From the NCBI RefSeq assembly GCF_004804275.1, contig NZ_STGI01000007.1, positions 62,001 through 126,000 on the forward strand: a stretch of DNA of 64,000 nt. The letters are read 5' to 3'. Position numbers and translations under genes: made by a program. Each line of letters begins with the position of its first letter. The stretch's first letter is position 1. Origin of the DNA: Herbaspirillum sp. ST 5-3. Its GTDB lineage: Bacteria; Pseudomonadota; Gammaproteobacteria; Burkholderiales; Burkholderiaceae_D. The notes under the pieces were generated by a model. The model ran no database searches and was not told where the DNA came from. It worked only from the letters and a program-made list of their open reading frames with translations. Positions 35,156 through 43,913 of this stretch are shown piece after piece.

Positions 35156-35665
35156 CTACAGTCCGCCGAAGGGAAAACGTCGGTCGGGGTCGAATCTCAG
35201 ATCCGGGCCGTTCAACATCTTGCGTACGATCCCCGCCTTATCAAAATGCACATGCATCACCGAATTCCAGACGCCACTTTCCTTGTAAGGATAAGACCAT
35301 ACTTCGAGGTCGGTGAGGGAAAGGTAAGATGTCTCGACGGGCGCGCCAACGGTCCGCAGCACGTCCTCCTTCGTTGATTCTCCTGCCTTGATGCTGGCGA
35401 ACTTCTGATTCGTCAAAACTTGCTCGAACGAAATAAGCTTCCCATCCGGACCGACGCGTGCCATATAGGTTTTCTGACCCCAGGGGCCGAGCGGGTATTC
35501 CAGCAATTGATCGCCACCATCTTTGTAGCGATGCGCCGGTTGGCCGCGTTTGGCGATCAAATCCTGTTCGGAATCGCCGATATTGACAGCCGCGGGGAAC
35601 AATGTGGTGCATCCGCAAACAATTGCCAAAAACACAGTAGACAGAAACCGAGTCGTCAATTTCAT
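35156..35665 (-). CDS. Small lipoprotein with two BamE/SmpA-like modules
   Basis: A 169-residue protein with a lipoprotein signal (hydrophobic core, VCGC lipobox near residue 18). Two similar halves follow, each starting with a G-x-[ST]-x-x-[DE]-[LV]-x-x-x-x-G-x-P pattern: [14 protein letters not shown] and [15 protein letters not shown]. This pattern is typical of SmpA/OmlA/BamE-like folds. BamE itself is one such module; a duplicated form is not the assembly factor and its role is unknown. The ATG at 35665 begins the signal peptide, and GGGA seven bases upstream supports it. It faces leuA (convergent) and is divergent from rpsO. Confidence 0.75.
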   Translation of the reverse strand: MKLTTRFLSTVFLAIVCGCTTLFPAAVNIGDSEQDLIAKRGQPAHRYKDGGDQLLEYPLGPWGQKTYMARVGPDGKLISFEQVLTNQKFASIKAGESTKEDVLRTVGAPVETSYLSLTDLEVWSYPYKESGVWNSVMHVHFDKAGIVRKMLNGPDLRFDPDRRFPFGGL

Positions 35666-35703
35666 TATTTTTCCCAACCGCCTCGTCAGAAACTGCTAAG
35701 TGT

Positions 35704-35732
35704 TTGAATGATTGGCGTATTTCCTATATACT
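35704..35732 (+). promoter_or_regulatory. Promoter of rpsO
   Basis: TTGAAT (35704-35709), a 17-base spacer and TATACT (35727-35732). The predicted start is near 35739, about 85 bases before the rpsO ATG. It is well placed in the divergent gap. Confidence 0.6.
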
Positions 35733-35738
35733 GCGCGT

Positions 35739-35764
35739 CTTGGTCGGTTTGACCAAGTTTTTTT
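35739..35764 (+). terminator. Terminator-like hairpin at the 5' end of the rpsO transcript
   Basis: CTTGGTC (35739-35745) pairs perfectly with GACCAAG (35751-35757) across a 5-base loop and is followed directly by seven Ts. It begins at the predicted start site of rpsO and precedes the ribosome site by about 50 bases. A terminator form this close to the start may act as a pause or attenuator, or simply as a 5' stabilising stem. Confidence 0.55.
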
Positions 35765-35823
35765 ATCAATTGTTCACGGTACGTGGGGTTGCGACTCCGT
35801 ATACCGCATGTGAAAGGTATCTC

Positions 35824-36093
35824 ATGTCAGTAGAAAACATCAATAAGGCCGCCATTATCGCGGACAACGCTCGCGGCACGAACGACACAGGCTCTCCGGA
35901 GGTGCAGGTTGCACTGCTGACCGCCCGTATCAACGAGCTCAACAACCACTTCAAGGCCCACGCCAAGGATCACCACTCCCGCCGCGGCTTGATCATGATG
36001 GTTAATCGTCGCAAGCGCCTGCTCTCCTATCTGAAGGATAAGGACGCAAACCGTTATCGCGCTCTGATTGAGAAACTCGGCCTGCGCAAGTAA
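35824..36093 (+). CDS. rpsO: 30S ribosomal protein S15
   Basis: An 89-residue protein with the complete S15 pattern: [20 protein letters not shown], then the basic [22 protein letters not shown] region that contacts 16S rRNA, ending [12 protein letters not shown]. It binds the central domain of 16S rRNA early in assembly of the small subunit. The ATG at 35824 has AAAGG seven bases upstream; the longer frame from 35704 is rejected. In E. coli S15 represses its own translation through its leader RNA. Here the leader has a strong hairpin of its own. It is followed by a terminator and then pnp. Confidence 0.97.
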   Translation: MSVENINKAAIIADNARGTNDTGSPEVQVALLTARINELNNHFKAHAKDHHSRRGLIMMVNRRKRLLSYLKDKDANRYRALIEKLGLRK

Positions 36094-36125
36094 TAGTTGC
36101 GATATTCGCTCGGGTTATAGACGAA

Positions 36126-36158
36126 ATGCCTGCGTCAGTCTGCTGATGCAGGCATTTT
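36126..36158 (+). terminator. Hairpin between rpsO and pnp
   Basis: A 13-bp stem (36126-36138 with 36143-36155, one G-T pair) with a 4-base loop, followed by TTTT. It is a strong intrinsic terminator or partial-readthrough element. In E. coli the rpsO-pnp spacer also holds an RNase III hairpin used in PNPase autocontrol; whether this stem has that role is unknown. Confidence 0.75.
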
Positions 36159-36293
36159 GCCATTTAGCAGTTTGTAATTCGGTAGTGGTAGTACTTATGC
36201 AGTGAAGGTGGCTTGCCATGCGTGGCATGTCATCCGTGGTGAGGTGAACGACAGCCCCTGAAAACCTGTCGGTAAAAATAGAAAGGAAACACC

Positions 36294-38423
36294 GTGTTCA
36301 ATAAAGTTACCAAGACCTTCCAGTATGGCCAGCACACAGTGACGCTGGAGACTGGCGAAATCGCACGCCAGGCATCCGGTGCCGTGCTCGTGTCAATTGA
36401 AGACACCGTCGTGCTCGCAACCGTTGTAGCGAAGAAGGATGTCAAACCGGGCCAGGACTTTTTCCCGCTGACCGTCGATTACGTTGAGAAGAGCTATGCT
36501 GCCGGCCGTATTCCTGGCGGTTTCTTCAAACGTGAAGGCCGTCCGTCGGAAAAGGAGACCCTCACTTCTCGCCTGATCGATCGCCCGATTCGTCCGCTGT
36601 TCCCGGAAGGCTATCTGAACGAAGTGCAGGTCATCGTGCACGTTCTGTCCGTTAACCCGGAAATCGATCCTGACATCGCATCCATGATCGGTGCATCGGC
36701 CGCTATCTGCGTTGCCGGCATCCCATTCAGCGGCCCGCTCGGCGCAGCCCGTGTTGGCTATATCGACGGTCAGTATGTGCTGAATCCGACGACCTCGCAG
36801 ATGGCGAAATCGCAGATGGATCTGGTCGTTGCCGGAACTGAACAAGCGGTGCTGATGGTGGAATCCGAAGCGAACCAACTGTCCGAAGAAATCATGCTGG
36901 GTGCCGTTGTTTTCGGCCACGATCAGATGAAGGCTGTGATCGATGCAATCCATGACCTGGTGCGTGATGGCGGCAAGCCGGAGATGACCTGGAGTGCGCC
37001 GGCGAAGAACGAAGCACTGATCGGTCGCGTTACTCAACTGGCCGAGGCAAAGCTGCGCGAGGCCTATCAGACCAAGGACAAGCAGGCACGCACTGCAAAG
37101 CTCAACAACGTCACCGCCGAAGTCAATGCGGCACTGGCCGCTGAAGCGGATGCCGCAGGCGCTGCAGCACCCGACACGGCTGAAGTCGGAAGCATTCTGT
37201 TCGACCTGGAAGCAAAGATCGTTCGCTCCCAGATCCTCGAAGGCGAACCGCGCATCGACGGACGCGATACGCGCACCGTGCGTCCGATCTCCATTCGCAC
37301 CAGCGTCTTGCCGCGTACTCACGGCTCTGCGCTTTTCACGCGCGGCGAAACTCAGGCATTGGTGGTCGCTACGCTTGGCACCGCACGCGACGAGCAAAAG
37401 ATCGATGCGCTGATGGGCGAGTACTCGGACCGCTTCATGCTTCACTACAACATGCCACCGTTCGCCACTGGCGAAACCGGCCGCGTCGGTACGCCGAAGC
37501 GCCGCGAGGTGGGCCATGGCCGTCTTGCAAAGCGGGCTCTGGTTGCCGCGCTGCCGTCGCCGGAAGAATTCAGCTATTCGGTGCGCGTCGTATCGGAAAT
37601 TACCGAATCCAACGGTTCGTCTTCAATGGCTTCCGTCTGCGGCGGCTGCCTGGCGCTGATGGATGCCGGCGTACCGATGAAGGCGCACGTCGCCGGCATC
37701 GCGATGGGATTGATCAAGGAAGGCAGCAAGTTCGCAGTCCTGACCGACATCCTGGGCGACGAAGATCATCTGGGCGACATGGACTTCAAGGTGGCGGGCA
37801 CTGCCAACGGTATTACCGCGCTGCAGATGGATATCAAGATCCAGGGCATCACCAAGGAAATCATGCAAGTCGCACTGGCGCAAGCCAAGGAAGGCCGTAT
37901 GCATATCCTGGCCAAGATGCAGGATGCCATGCCGACCGGCAAGGCAGAACTGTCCGACTTCGCGCCGCGCCTGATCACCATCAAGATCAATCCGGAAAAA
38001 ATCCGCGACGTGATCGGCAAGGGTGGTGCGGTAATCCGCGCGCTTACCGAAGAAACCGGAACGCAGATCGACATCACCGATGAGGGCATTGTGACCATCG
38101 CTTCGGTCGACGCTGCCGCGGGTCAGGAAGCCAAGCGCCGTATCGAAGAGCTGACGGCTTCCGTCGAAGTTGGCAAGATCTACGACGGTGTCGTGCTAAA
38201 GCTGCTGGATTTCGGTGCGATTGTCCAGGTTATGCCGGGCAAGGATGGCCTGCTGCACATCAGCCAGATTGCTAACGAACGCGTCAATGCCGTGGCCGAC
38301 TACCTCAAGGAAGGTCAGCAGGTGCGCGTCAAGGTACTGGAAACGGATGACCGCGGTCGCCTGAAACTGTCGATGAAAGCTGCTGCCGCAGAAGAGGGCG
38401 CAGCCGCTCAGCCTCAGCAGTAA
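36294..38423 (+). CDS. pnp: Polyribonucleotide nucleotidyltransferase (PNPase)
   Basis: A 709-residue 3'-5' phosphorolytic exoribonuclease. It has two RNase PH domains (about residues 10-230 and 320-545) separated by a helical domain. The second carries the active site in [20 protein letters not shown] domain (about 555-610, [17 protein letters not shown]) and an S1 domain (about 620-690, [20 protein letters not shown]) follow. It starts with GTG at 36294 behind AAAGGA. It degrades mRNA, often as part of the RNA degradosome. The upstream 200-bp gap to rpsO includes the terminator hairpin. Length and domain order are normal. Confidence 0.97.
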   Translation: MFNKVTKTFQYGQHTVTLETGEIARQASGAVLVSIEDTVVLATVVAKKDVKPGQDFFPLTVDYVEKSYAAGRIPGGFFKREGRPSEKETLTSRLIDRPIRPLFPEGYLNEVQVIVHVLSVNPEIDPDIASMIGASAAICVAGIPFSGPLGAARVGYIDGQYVLNPTTSQMAKSQMDLVVAGTEQAVLMVESEANQLSEEIMLGAVVFGHDQMKAVIDAIHDLVRDGGKPEMTWSAPAKNEALIGRVTQLAEAKLREAYQTKDKQARTAKLNNVTAEVNAALAAEADAAGAAAPDTAEVGSILFDLEAKIVRSQILEGEPRIDGRDTRTVRPISIRTSVLPRTHGSALFTRGETQALVVATLGTARDEQKIDALMGEYSDRFMLHYNMPPFATGETGRVGTPKRREVGHGRLAKRALVAALPSPEEFSYSVRVVSEITESNGSSSMASVCGGCLALMDAGVPMKAHVAGIAMGLIKEGSKFAVLTDILGDEDHLGDMDFKVAGTANGITALQMDIKIQGITKEIMQVALAQAKEGRMHILAKMQDAMPTGKAELSDFAPRLITIKINPEKIRDVIGKGGAVIRALTEETGTQIDITDEGIVTIASVDAAAGQEAKRRIEELTASVEVGKIYDGVVLKLLDFGAIVQVMPGKDGLLHISQIANERVNAVADYLKEGQQVRVKVLETDDRGRLKLSMKAAAAEEGAAAQPQQ

Positions 38424-38432
38424 TCAAAATCC

Positions 38433-38455
38433 TCATTGCAGCCGGCCTGCAATGA
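38433..38455 (+). terminator. First hairpin after pnp (no T tract)
   Basis: A perfect 9-bp stem (38433-38441 with 38447-38455), 5-base loop and no T run, placed 9 bp after the pnp stop and 4 bp before the terminator. It parallels the ilvC 3' end. Confidence 0.55.
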
Positions 38456-38459
38456 ATCG

Positions 38460-38493
38460 ACCGCCCGGTGGCATTTGCCCGGGCGGTTTTTTT
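38460..38493 (+). terminator. Intrinsic terminator of pnp
   Basis: ACCGCCCGG (38460-38468) pairs with CCGGGCGGT (38479-38487) across a 10-base loop, followed by seven Ts. It is canonical and very GC-rich. Confidence 0.9.
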
Positions 38494-38545
38494 ATGTGCA
38501 GAATCGGCCAACGAAGACTAGTGATGCCGTACGCTGCTCAGTTAC

Positions 38546-41035
38546 TTATGACACGCGCATTGCGTCTGCGTCAGGAAGGCGGGCGCGCAAGTGGTGTGCG
38601 AGAACCGGCATTCGGTTTTCCGCGGGCTCATCGATCGAAGAATGGAACTCGTAACCGTTTTTCCCTTTGTCTTTTGCGCGGTACATGGCGCTGTCGGCGT
38701 TCTTCAGCAATGTCTGCCCGTCATTCCCGTCATTCGGAAACACGCTTATTCCGATACTGACACTCAAGCGGCATTCCTGATCACCGATCCGCACCGGACG
38801 TGATGCCTCGCCGAGCAGCTTTTGCGCGACATCAGCGGCATAACGTCCATCGCTCAGTTCCTCGATCAGCACATAAAACTCATCGCCACCCATGCGCGCG
38901 ATCTTGTCCGTGTGCCGGAGACTTGTGCGCAAGCGCTTTGCTATTTCGCGCAGAACCTTGTCGCCCGCGTCATGCCCAAGGGTGTCATTGATTTCCTTGA
39001 ACTTGTCGAGGTCGAGGAAGAATACGGCGAATTTCTTTCCATGGCGACGCGCGTTGCCGAGCGCCATTTCGAGGTATTCCTTGAACAAGAACCTGTTGGG
39101 CAAAGACGTTAGTCCGTCATAGTGGGCGAGATAGCGAATCTTTTCTTCTGATGCGCGGCTCTCGATCGCGATGCCGGCAAGGTTCGTGCAGATTTCGAAC
39201 AACTGCAGATCCTTTGCGGTCGGAGCTGTCGCTTCCCGAAAGTAAAGCGCGAATGTGCCAAGAATCTTCCTGTTTCGCCCAAAGATCGGCCACGAGGTGC
39301 AGGCCTTCAATCCATGCTGAAGAACGAGGTTGCGCTGCTCTGCCCAGAGCGGATCGCTTGCAATATCCGTTACCATCACTGGTTCGCCGCGGAAGACAGC
39401 GGTTCCGCATGAGCCATTGCTCGGCCCGACTTCCGAGTCATCAAATTGCGTCATGCATGATGGGGGCAGGTTCGGCGCGACGCGGCCGAAAAGGGTGTTT
39501 CCTTCGTCGTTAAGCTGCTGGATCGAACACAATCCGCGACCGGAATGATTTTCGGCGAAACGGGCAATTTCGGTCAGAATCTCCTGTAGGGGAACACCAG
39601 TGGCGACCATGTTCAGGATGCGATTTTGCCCGAGCTGAAGAGTCTCCGCGTGCTTGCGCTCGGAGATGTCGCGTATGAAAGCAGTGAACACTGGATCGTT
39701 CTGCACACTCAGTGGAACCACGGCAAGTTCAACAGGCAGGGTGGAGCCGTCGGCCCTCATTGCCGTGAGTTCCAAGCGCCGGTTCAACAGGGAGCTCGTG
39801 CCTGTAGCAAGAAAGCGTTCGATACCCAAACGATGCAGCTCGCGCCATGCCTGCGGAATGATGATGTCGGCCAGTTTCTTGCCAAGCACATCATCGCTGC
39901 GATAGCCAAAAGTTGCTTCTGCGGCTTCGTTGAAGCTGATGATTTCGCCGAGGTGGTTGATCGAAACGATACAGTCGAGAGAAGCGGTCAGAATGGCACT
40001 CTTGAATTTTTCGCTGTCTACAAGCGCTGCCTCAATGGATTTGCGTCGCGATTCACGCGCGTAATTGTCGATGGCGAGCGAAATACTGCCGGCCAATTCT
40101 TCCAGCAGCCGGATGAGTTGTGAATCGAAGCAATCCTTGTCGGCAGAACAAATTGTGAGGACGCCATACGGTCGGCCAGATAGCTTGAATGGGAAGCAGG
40201 CAAGGGATTGAAGATCGCTTTGTACCGCAGTCTTGCGGCTGTCCGCTGAATATGACGTAACCGATGCGTTGTTGCAAACCTTGAATTTGCTTTCTCTGAG
40301 TGCCGCCTCGACAATGCTTTCGTTATTGAGGTCGAACTCTTCCAGCAATCTTGTCACGCTACGCGATTTGTCGTTGCTCGATGCATATGCCGCAACAGTC
40401 ATTGCCTGCTGCTTGTCATGCTGAATCACGCTGATCCACGCCATGCGAAAATGGCCATGTTCGACGATGATCCTGCAGACTTCCTCGAACAGCTCATCAC
40501 GATCGTTGATCCGAACAATCGCCTGATTCGTCTGGCTTAACGCGATATAGAGATCACGCAACCTGGTCGACTTTCGTTCTGCATGTTTGCGTTCCTCGAT
40601 ATCGGAGAACATCCCGACCATTCGAACCGCACGTCCACGACTATCCCTCTCGACGATCTTGCCGCTGATAGCCACCCAGCGCCAACAAAGAGAGGCATCT
40701 TTCAAGCGCAGCTCCACGTTATGAAAGGCGCCATCCCCATAGCCCATTCCCTTCAGCGCCTCGCGCAAGCACTTGCGGAAGTTTTCCTGATCGTCCTCAT
40801 GAATGAAAGAAGGCAGTGCCTGCGAGCTCCACGTTCTTGTTGTGTCGAGCAAGATGGCCTTGAGACCGGCTGCCGGTTCGCCGCTGAAGTACAACCGGTC
40901 GTCCGATATGAACCAGTCGAATGCAATCTGACGAGAACTCTCAAGGGCGAGGCTGAGTCGGTCATGCATTGCCGATGATGTGGTCGACGGATTCACTTGC
41001 TTCTTCGTGGGAGCGGAAATGAAAGAGCCACGCAT
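38546..41035 (-). CDS. PAS/GAF sensor diguanylate cyclase
   Basis: An 829-residue cytoplasmic sensor. I read a PAS domain (about residues 28-150), a GAF domain (165-330, with FPFKLSGRPYGVLTICS), a second PAS (335-465, with DCIVSINHLGEIISFN) and a second GAF (475-640). The C-terminal GGDEF domain (about 655-810) is intact: GGDEF is preceded by RHTD five residues upstream, matching the inhibitory RxxD site, so product feedback is likely. No EAL domain is present. It should make cyclic di-GMP in response to unknown signals. It stands alone, convergent with pnp and divergent from the quinone oxidoreductase. MSHA pili are often c-di-GMP regulated, but no direct link is shown. Confidence 0.9.
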   Translation of the reverse strand: MRGSFISAPTKKQVNPSTTSSAMHDRLSLALESSRQIAFDWFISDDRLYFSGEPAAGLKAILLDTTRTWSSQALPSFIHEDDQENFRKCLREALKGMGYGDGAFHNVELRLKDASLCWRWVAISGKIVERDSRGRAVRMVGMFSDIEERKHAERKSTRLRDLYIALSQTNQAIVRINDRDELFEEVCRIIVEHGHFRMAWISVIQHDKQQAMTVAAYASSNDKSRSVTRLLEEFDLNNESIVEAALRESKFKVCNNASVTSYSADSRKTAVQSDLQSLACFPFKLSGRPYGVLTICSADKDCFDSQLIRLLEELAGSISLAIDNYARESRRKSIEAALVDSEKFKSAILTASLDCIVSINHLGEIISFNEAAEATFGYRSDDVLGKKLADIIIPQAWRELHRLGIERFLATGTSSLLNRRLELTAMRADGSTLPVELAVVPLSVQNDPVFTAFIRDISERKHAETLQLGQNRILNMVATGVPLQEILTEIARFAENHSGRGLCSIQQLNDEGNTLFGRVAPNLPPSCMTQFDDSEVGPSNGSCGTAVFRGEPVMVTDIASDPLWAEQRNLVLQHGLKACTSWPIFGRNRKILGTFALYFREATAPTAKDLQLFEICTNLAGIAIESRASEEKIRYLAHYDGLTSLPNRFLFKEYLEMALGNARRHGKKFAVFFLDLDKFKEINDTLGHDAGDKVLREIAKRLRTSLRHTDKIARMGGDEFYVLIEELSDGRYAADVAQKLLGEASRPVRIGDQECRLSVSIGISVFPNDGNDGQTLLKNADSAMYRAKDKGKNGYEFHSSIDEPAENRMPVLAHHLRARLPDADAMRVS

Positions 41036-41220
41036 GGGGGTCTGCCTGAAATGAAATGGTATTGCCTTTTGGAAATGAAGAGGGTTGATTAGTTCCCATC
41101 ATTTTGTAACTGGAGCAACGTTTCCTGTTACAAATCTGCCATGCCAGCGGTGGGGGCGGCCATGAAGGATTTCGAGCAGAGCTGGCAAGGCATACAGATT
41201 CTTGACTAACTCGAAATCTG

Positions 41221-41242
41221 AATGTTGCGTTACGTCAACATT
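41221..41242. promoter_or_regulatory. Operator-like dyad in a divergent intergenic region
   Basis: AATGTTG (41221-41227) and CAACATT (41236-41242) are perfectly complementary arms around an 8-base centre. It lies about 85 bp before the quinone oxidoreductase start, in the 292-bp gap divergent from the diguanylate cyclase. It resembles a dimeric repressor site. Confidence 0.4.
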
Positions 41243-41327
41243 GCGGGTGAATGGCCAAATCCGTGTGACGGATATTCGAAATCGTTGGCTGTCGTACAAT
41301 GCATTTTTATTCACGATGGAACTTGCG

Positions 41328-42308
41328 ATGAGAGCCGTAGAGATTACCCAGCCCGGATTGCCTGACGTATTGAAAATTTGCGAGAGACCGATTCCGCAGC
41401 CAAAAGCAGGCGAGGTATTGATCAAAGTTCATGCGGCGGGCGTCAACCGCCCGGATGTCATTCAGCGCATGGGACATTATCCAGTCCCGCCGGGCGCGTC
41501 GGATTTGCCCGGCCTTGAGATCGCCGGCGAAATCGTCGAAGGCGATTTGGCGGGCAGTGATTTCAAGGTCGGTGATCTTGTCTGCGCGCTGGTGCAAGGC
41601 GGTGGCTATGCTGAATATTGCACCGCGCCCGTGAAACAGTGTCTGCCGATTCCGGCCGGGCTCGACGCAGCCGAAGCGGCGTCGCTTCCGGAAACCTTTT
41701 TCACGGTGTGGAGCAATGTGTTTGACCGAGCTCACCTTGCGGACTCCGAGACATTGCTGGTGCAGGGAGGCACTTCCGGCATCGGCGTTACCGCGATTCA
41801 AATGGCCACCGCGATGGGGCATCGCGTGTTTGCCACTGCCGGCTCGGACGAAAAATGCCGCGCATGCGAAGAACTCGGCGCGACTCGGGGAATAAATTAT
41901 CGGACTGAGGATTTCGTCGAGGTCATCAAGAAGGAAACCGGGGGTGCCGGAGTCGACGTTATTCTTGACATGGTCGGCGGTGCGTACATCGCCCGCGAGC
42001 TCGATTGCCTGGCCGACGACGGCCGCTTGGCCATTATCGCTCTGCTGGGAGGGGCCAAAGCGACCGTGGATCTCGGGCAGCTATTACGGCGCCGCCTGAC
42101 AGTGAGTGGTTCGACGCTGCGCCCGCGATCGGTCGAATTCAAGGCGGCCATCGCCGAAAACCTGCGCGCCCGGATTTGGCCACTGATTGAGGCTGGCAGG
42201 ATCAAACCGGTGATCTACAAGATCTTCCCCTTGCAGGATGCGGTCCATGCACATGAGTTGATGGAGGCGAGTGTTCACGTCGGTAAAATTATTTTGCGAG
42301 TGAACTGA
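41328..42308 (+). CDS. Zinc-independent quinone oxidoreductase family protein (MDR superfamily, PIG3-like)
   Basis: A 326-residue medium-chain dehydrogenase/reductase. The N-terminal GroES-like domain has HAAGVNRPDVIQRMGHYPVPPG, the quinone-oxidoreductase signature, with no zinc ligands visible. The C-terminal Rossmann domain has LVQGGTSGIGVTAIQMA (around residues 142-158). Such enzymes reduce quinones or other electrophiles with NADPH; the physiological substrate is unknown. The ATG at 41328 is preferred (GGAA seven bases upstream). It is followed by tpiA 147 bp downstream across a strong inverted repeat. Confidence 0.88.
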   Translation: MRAVEITQPGLPDVLKICERPIPQPKAGEVLIKVHAAGVNRPDVIQRMGHYPVPPGASDLPGLEIAGEIVEGDLAGSDFKVGDLVCALVQGGGYAEYCTAPVKQCLPIPAGLDAAEAASLPETFFTVWSNVFDRAHLADSETLLVQGGTSGIGVTAIQMATAMGHRVFATAGSDEKCRACEELGATRGINYRTEDFVEVIKKETGGAGVDVILDMVGGAYIARELDCLADDGRLAIIALLGGAKATVDLGQLLRRRLTVSGSTLRPRSVEFKAAIAENLRARIWPLIEAGRIKPVIYKIFPLQDAVHAHELMEASVHVGKIILRVN

Positions 42309-42362
42309 TCCTCCTGATGCGCGGCTTTGCTCGGCAAAAAATGGACCGATTTACGGAACATC

Positions 42363-42390
42363 GACTAGGTGTGACTGGTCATACCTAGTC
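42363..42390. promoter_or_regulatory. 12-bp inverted repeat upstream of the tpiA promoter
   Basis: GACTAGGT (42363-42370) pairs with ACCTAGTC (42383-42390). The stem extends inward by a G-T pair and TGA/TCA, leaving a 4-base loop. No T tract follows. It ends nine bases before the tpiA -35, so it may be an operator, or a terminator-like stem for the preceding gene. Confidence 0.5.
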
Positions 42391-42398
42391 ACGCAAGT

Positions 42399-42428
42399 TT
42401 GACCGGCGATGGTACGGCGCGTTAGAAT
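42399..42428 (+). promoter_or_regulatory. Promoter of tpiA
   Basis: TTGACC (42399-42404), an 18-base spacer and TAGAAT (42423-42428), each with five consensus matches. The predicted start is near 42435, giving a short leader of about 20 bases. Confidence 0.6.
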
Positions 42429-42455
42429 CAAGGGTTATTGAATTTCTAGACTCTT

Positions 42456-43202
42456 ATGCGACGCAAACTTATCGCCGGTAACTGGAAGATGAATGGCAGC
42501 CTTGCTGCCAACGCTGCTTTGCTGGATGGAATCAAGGCCGGGATCAACCAGCCGGTTTGCGCCGTGGCGGTTTGCGTTCCTGCGCCGTATTTTGCTCAAT
42601 GCAAAGTCGAGTTGGCCGGTAGCCTGGTTGCCTGGGGTGGTCAGGATCTCTCCGTGCATGAGTCCGGTGCATATACCGGCGAAGTGTCTGGTGCAATGTT
42701 GCGTGATTTTGGCTGCACGTATGTCATCGTCGGACACTCGGAGCGCCGATCCTATCATGGCGAAAGCAATGCATTGGTTGCCCAAAAAACGGGCAGCGCA
42801 ATCAAATCTGGGTTGACGCCAATTATTTGCGTCGGCGAGTCGCTGGCCGAACGCGAGTCAGGTCAAACCGATGCTGTAGTGGGTGCGCAAATCGATGCTG
42901 TCCTTGGTGCCCTCGACGCAGGCGATGTCAACAAGATCGTTGTTGCATATGAGCCGGTGTGGGCAATCGGTACGGGTAAGACCGCCACACCTCAGATGGC
43001 ACAAGACGTCCATGCAATGCTGCGCTCAAGGCTCGCGGCTAAAAACGCTGCAGCGGCGACGTCAGTGCAAATCCTCTACGGCGGCAGCATGAAGCCCGAC
43101 AATGCGCGCGAACTGCTGACGATGCCTGATATCGATGGCGGCCTGATTGGCGGTGCATCATTAAAGGCAGCAGATTTTCTCGCGATTATCCAGGCTGTGT
43201 GA
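42456..43202 (+). CDS. tpiA: Triosephosphate isomerase
   Basis: A 248-residue TIM barrel enzyme of glycolysis and gluconeogenesis, interconverting dihydroxyacetone phosphate and glyceraldehyde 3-phosphate. The N-terminal AGNWKMN (residues 7-13) supplies the substrate Lys, VIVGHSERR the catalytic His, and [16 protein letters not shown] (around 165-180) the catalytic Glu and flexible loop. The Gly-rich phosphate loop GGSMKPDN and GLIGGASL close the barrel. No Shine-Dalgarno sequence is visible before the ATG; the leader is very short. It is followed by secG 40 bp later. Confidence 0.97.
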   Translation: MRRKLIAGNWKMNGSLAANAALLDGIKAGINQPVCAVAVCVPAPYFAQCKVELAGSLVAWGGQDLSVHESGAYTGEVSGAMLRDFGCTYVIVGHSERRSYHGESNALVAQKTGSAIKSGLTPIICVGESLAERESGQTDAVVGAQIDAVLGALDAGDVNKIVVAYEPVWAIGTGKTATPQMAQDVHAMLRSRLAAKNAAAATSVQILYGGSMKPDNARELLTMPDIDGGLIGGASLKAADFLAIIQAV

Positions 43203-43242
43203 GCGGCTGGCAGAGATTTAACCTTAGATTGGAAATTACTTA

Positions 43243-43653
43243 ATGAGCGCTTTGTTCACAGTCATCGTTGTCGTGCAAGTGTTGGCCGCGATTGCGATTA
43301 TCGGTCTTGTTCTGCTTCAGCACGGGAAGGGTGCAGACATGGGCGCTGCATTCGGCTCGGGAGCCTCGGGAAGTTTGTTCGGCGCAACGGGTTCCTCCAA
43401 CTTTCTTTCGAAGTCAACCGGGGTGGCTGCGGCGATTTTTTTCAGTGCCACCTTGGCTCTTGCATTCGTCGGTAACAAGCGTACTGGAGTCAGTGCGGGC
43501 GTGATGGAAAAGCTTCCTTCTGCGCCGACTGCTACTGTGCCGGCGACGCCTGCTCCGGCGACGAATGACAAAGCGCCTGCACAAGGTGCTGCTGCATCAT
43601 CGACTACTGCGCCGGCGGGAGGCGCCGGGCAGGCAAATCAAATACCAAAATAA
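43243..43653 (+). CDS. secG: Preprotein translocase subunit SecG
   Basis: A 136-residue inner-membrane protein. The two membrane helices of SecG are seen at about residues 3-23 and 52-72, separated by HGKGADMGAAFGSGASGSLFGATGSSNFL, the highly conserved SecG loop. The C-terminus is an Ala/Pro/Thr-rich low-complexity tail longer than in E. coli (110 residues in total there), as is common in betaproteobacteria. SecG stimulates SecYEG export. It sits between tpiA and tRNA-Leu, the usual arrangement. Confidence 0.95.
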   Translation: MSALFTVIVVVQVLAAIAIIGLVLLQHGKGADMGAAFGSGASGSLFGATGSSNFLSKSTGVAAAIFFSATLALAFVGNKRTGVSAGVMEKLPSAPTATVPATPAPATNDKAPAQGAAASSTTAPAGGAGQANQIPK

Positions 43654-43686
43654 TTGAAGATCGTTTTGATTTGGAGCAATTGTGCG

Positions 43687-43716
43687 TTGAACAAATGCCC
43701 CAAAGCAGAGTAGAAT
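43687..43716 (+). promoter_or_regulatory. Candidate promoter of tRNA-Leu
   Basis: TTGAAC (43687-43692), an 18-base spacer and TAGAAT (43711-43716). The predicted start is a few bases before the tRNA (43730). It lies between secG and the tRNA gene. Confidence 0.5.
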
Positions 43717-43729
43717 ACGACCTCATTCA

Positions 43730-43814
43730 GCCGACGTGGTGAAATTGGTAGACACGCTATCTTGAGGGGGTAGTGGCGAAAGCTGTGCGAGTTCGAGTCT
43801 CGCCGTCGGCACCA
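43730..43814 (+). tRNA. tRNA-Leu (anticodon GAG)
   Basis: An 85-base tRNA with GCCGACG pairing to CGTCGGC in the acceptor stem and an encoded CCA end. The D arm has GGTAGAC. The anticodon stem is CTATC/GGTAG with loop TTGAGGG, so the anticodon is GAG (43764-43766). A long variable arm, as in class II tRNAs, and a T arm with GTTCGAGTC follow. It is placed between secG and nuoA. Confidence 0.96.
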
Positions 43815-43822
43815 ATCATAAG

Positions 43823-43854
43823 GCCAGCAAGGGCAATCCCCAAGCTGGCTTTTT
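43823..43854 (+). terminator. Terminator of tRNA-Leu
   Basis: GCCAGC (43823-43828) pairs with GCTGGC (43844-43849), with an inner GGG/CCC pair, followed by five Ts. It separates the tRNA transcript from the nuo operon, whose promoter must lie in the 60 bp that follow; I see no clear one. Confidence 0.75.
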
Positions 43855-43913
43855 ATCGAGGAATCTTGGTTTGATTTGCAAATCACTCAATTAACCAACA
43901 TCCGGCCCACATC

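Noticed and set aside
36393-37517. Open frame of 374 codons opposite pnp
   Set aside because: Antisense shadow of a highly conserved gene, without signal peptide, domain or ribosome site.
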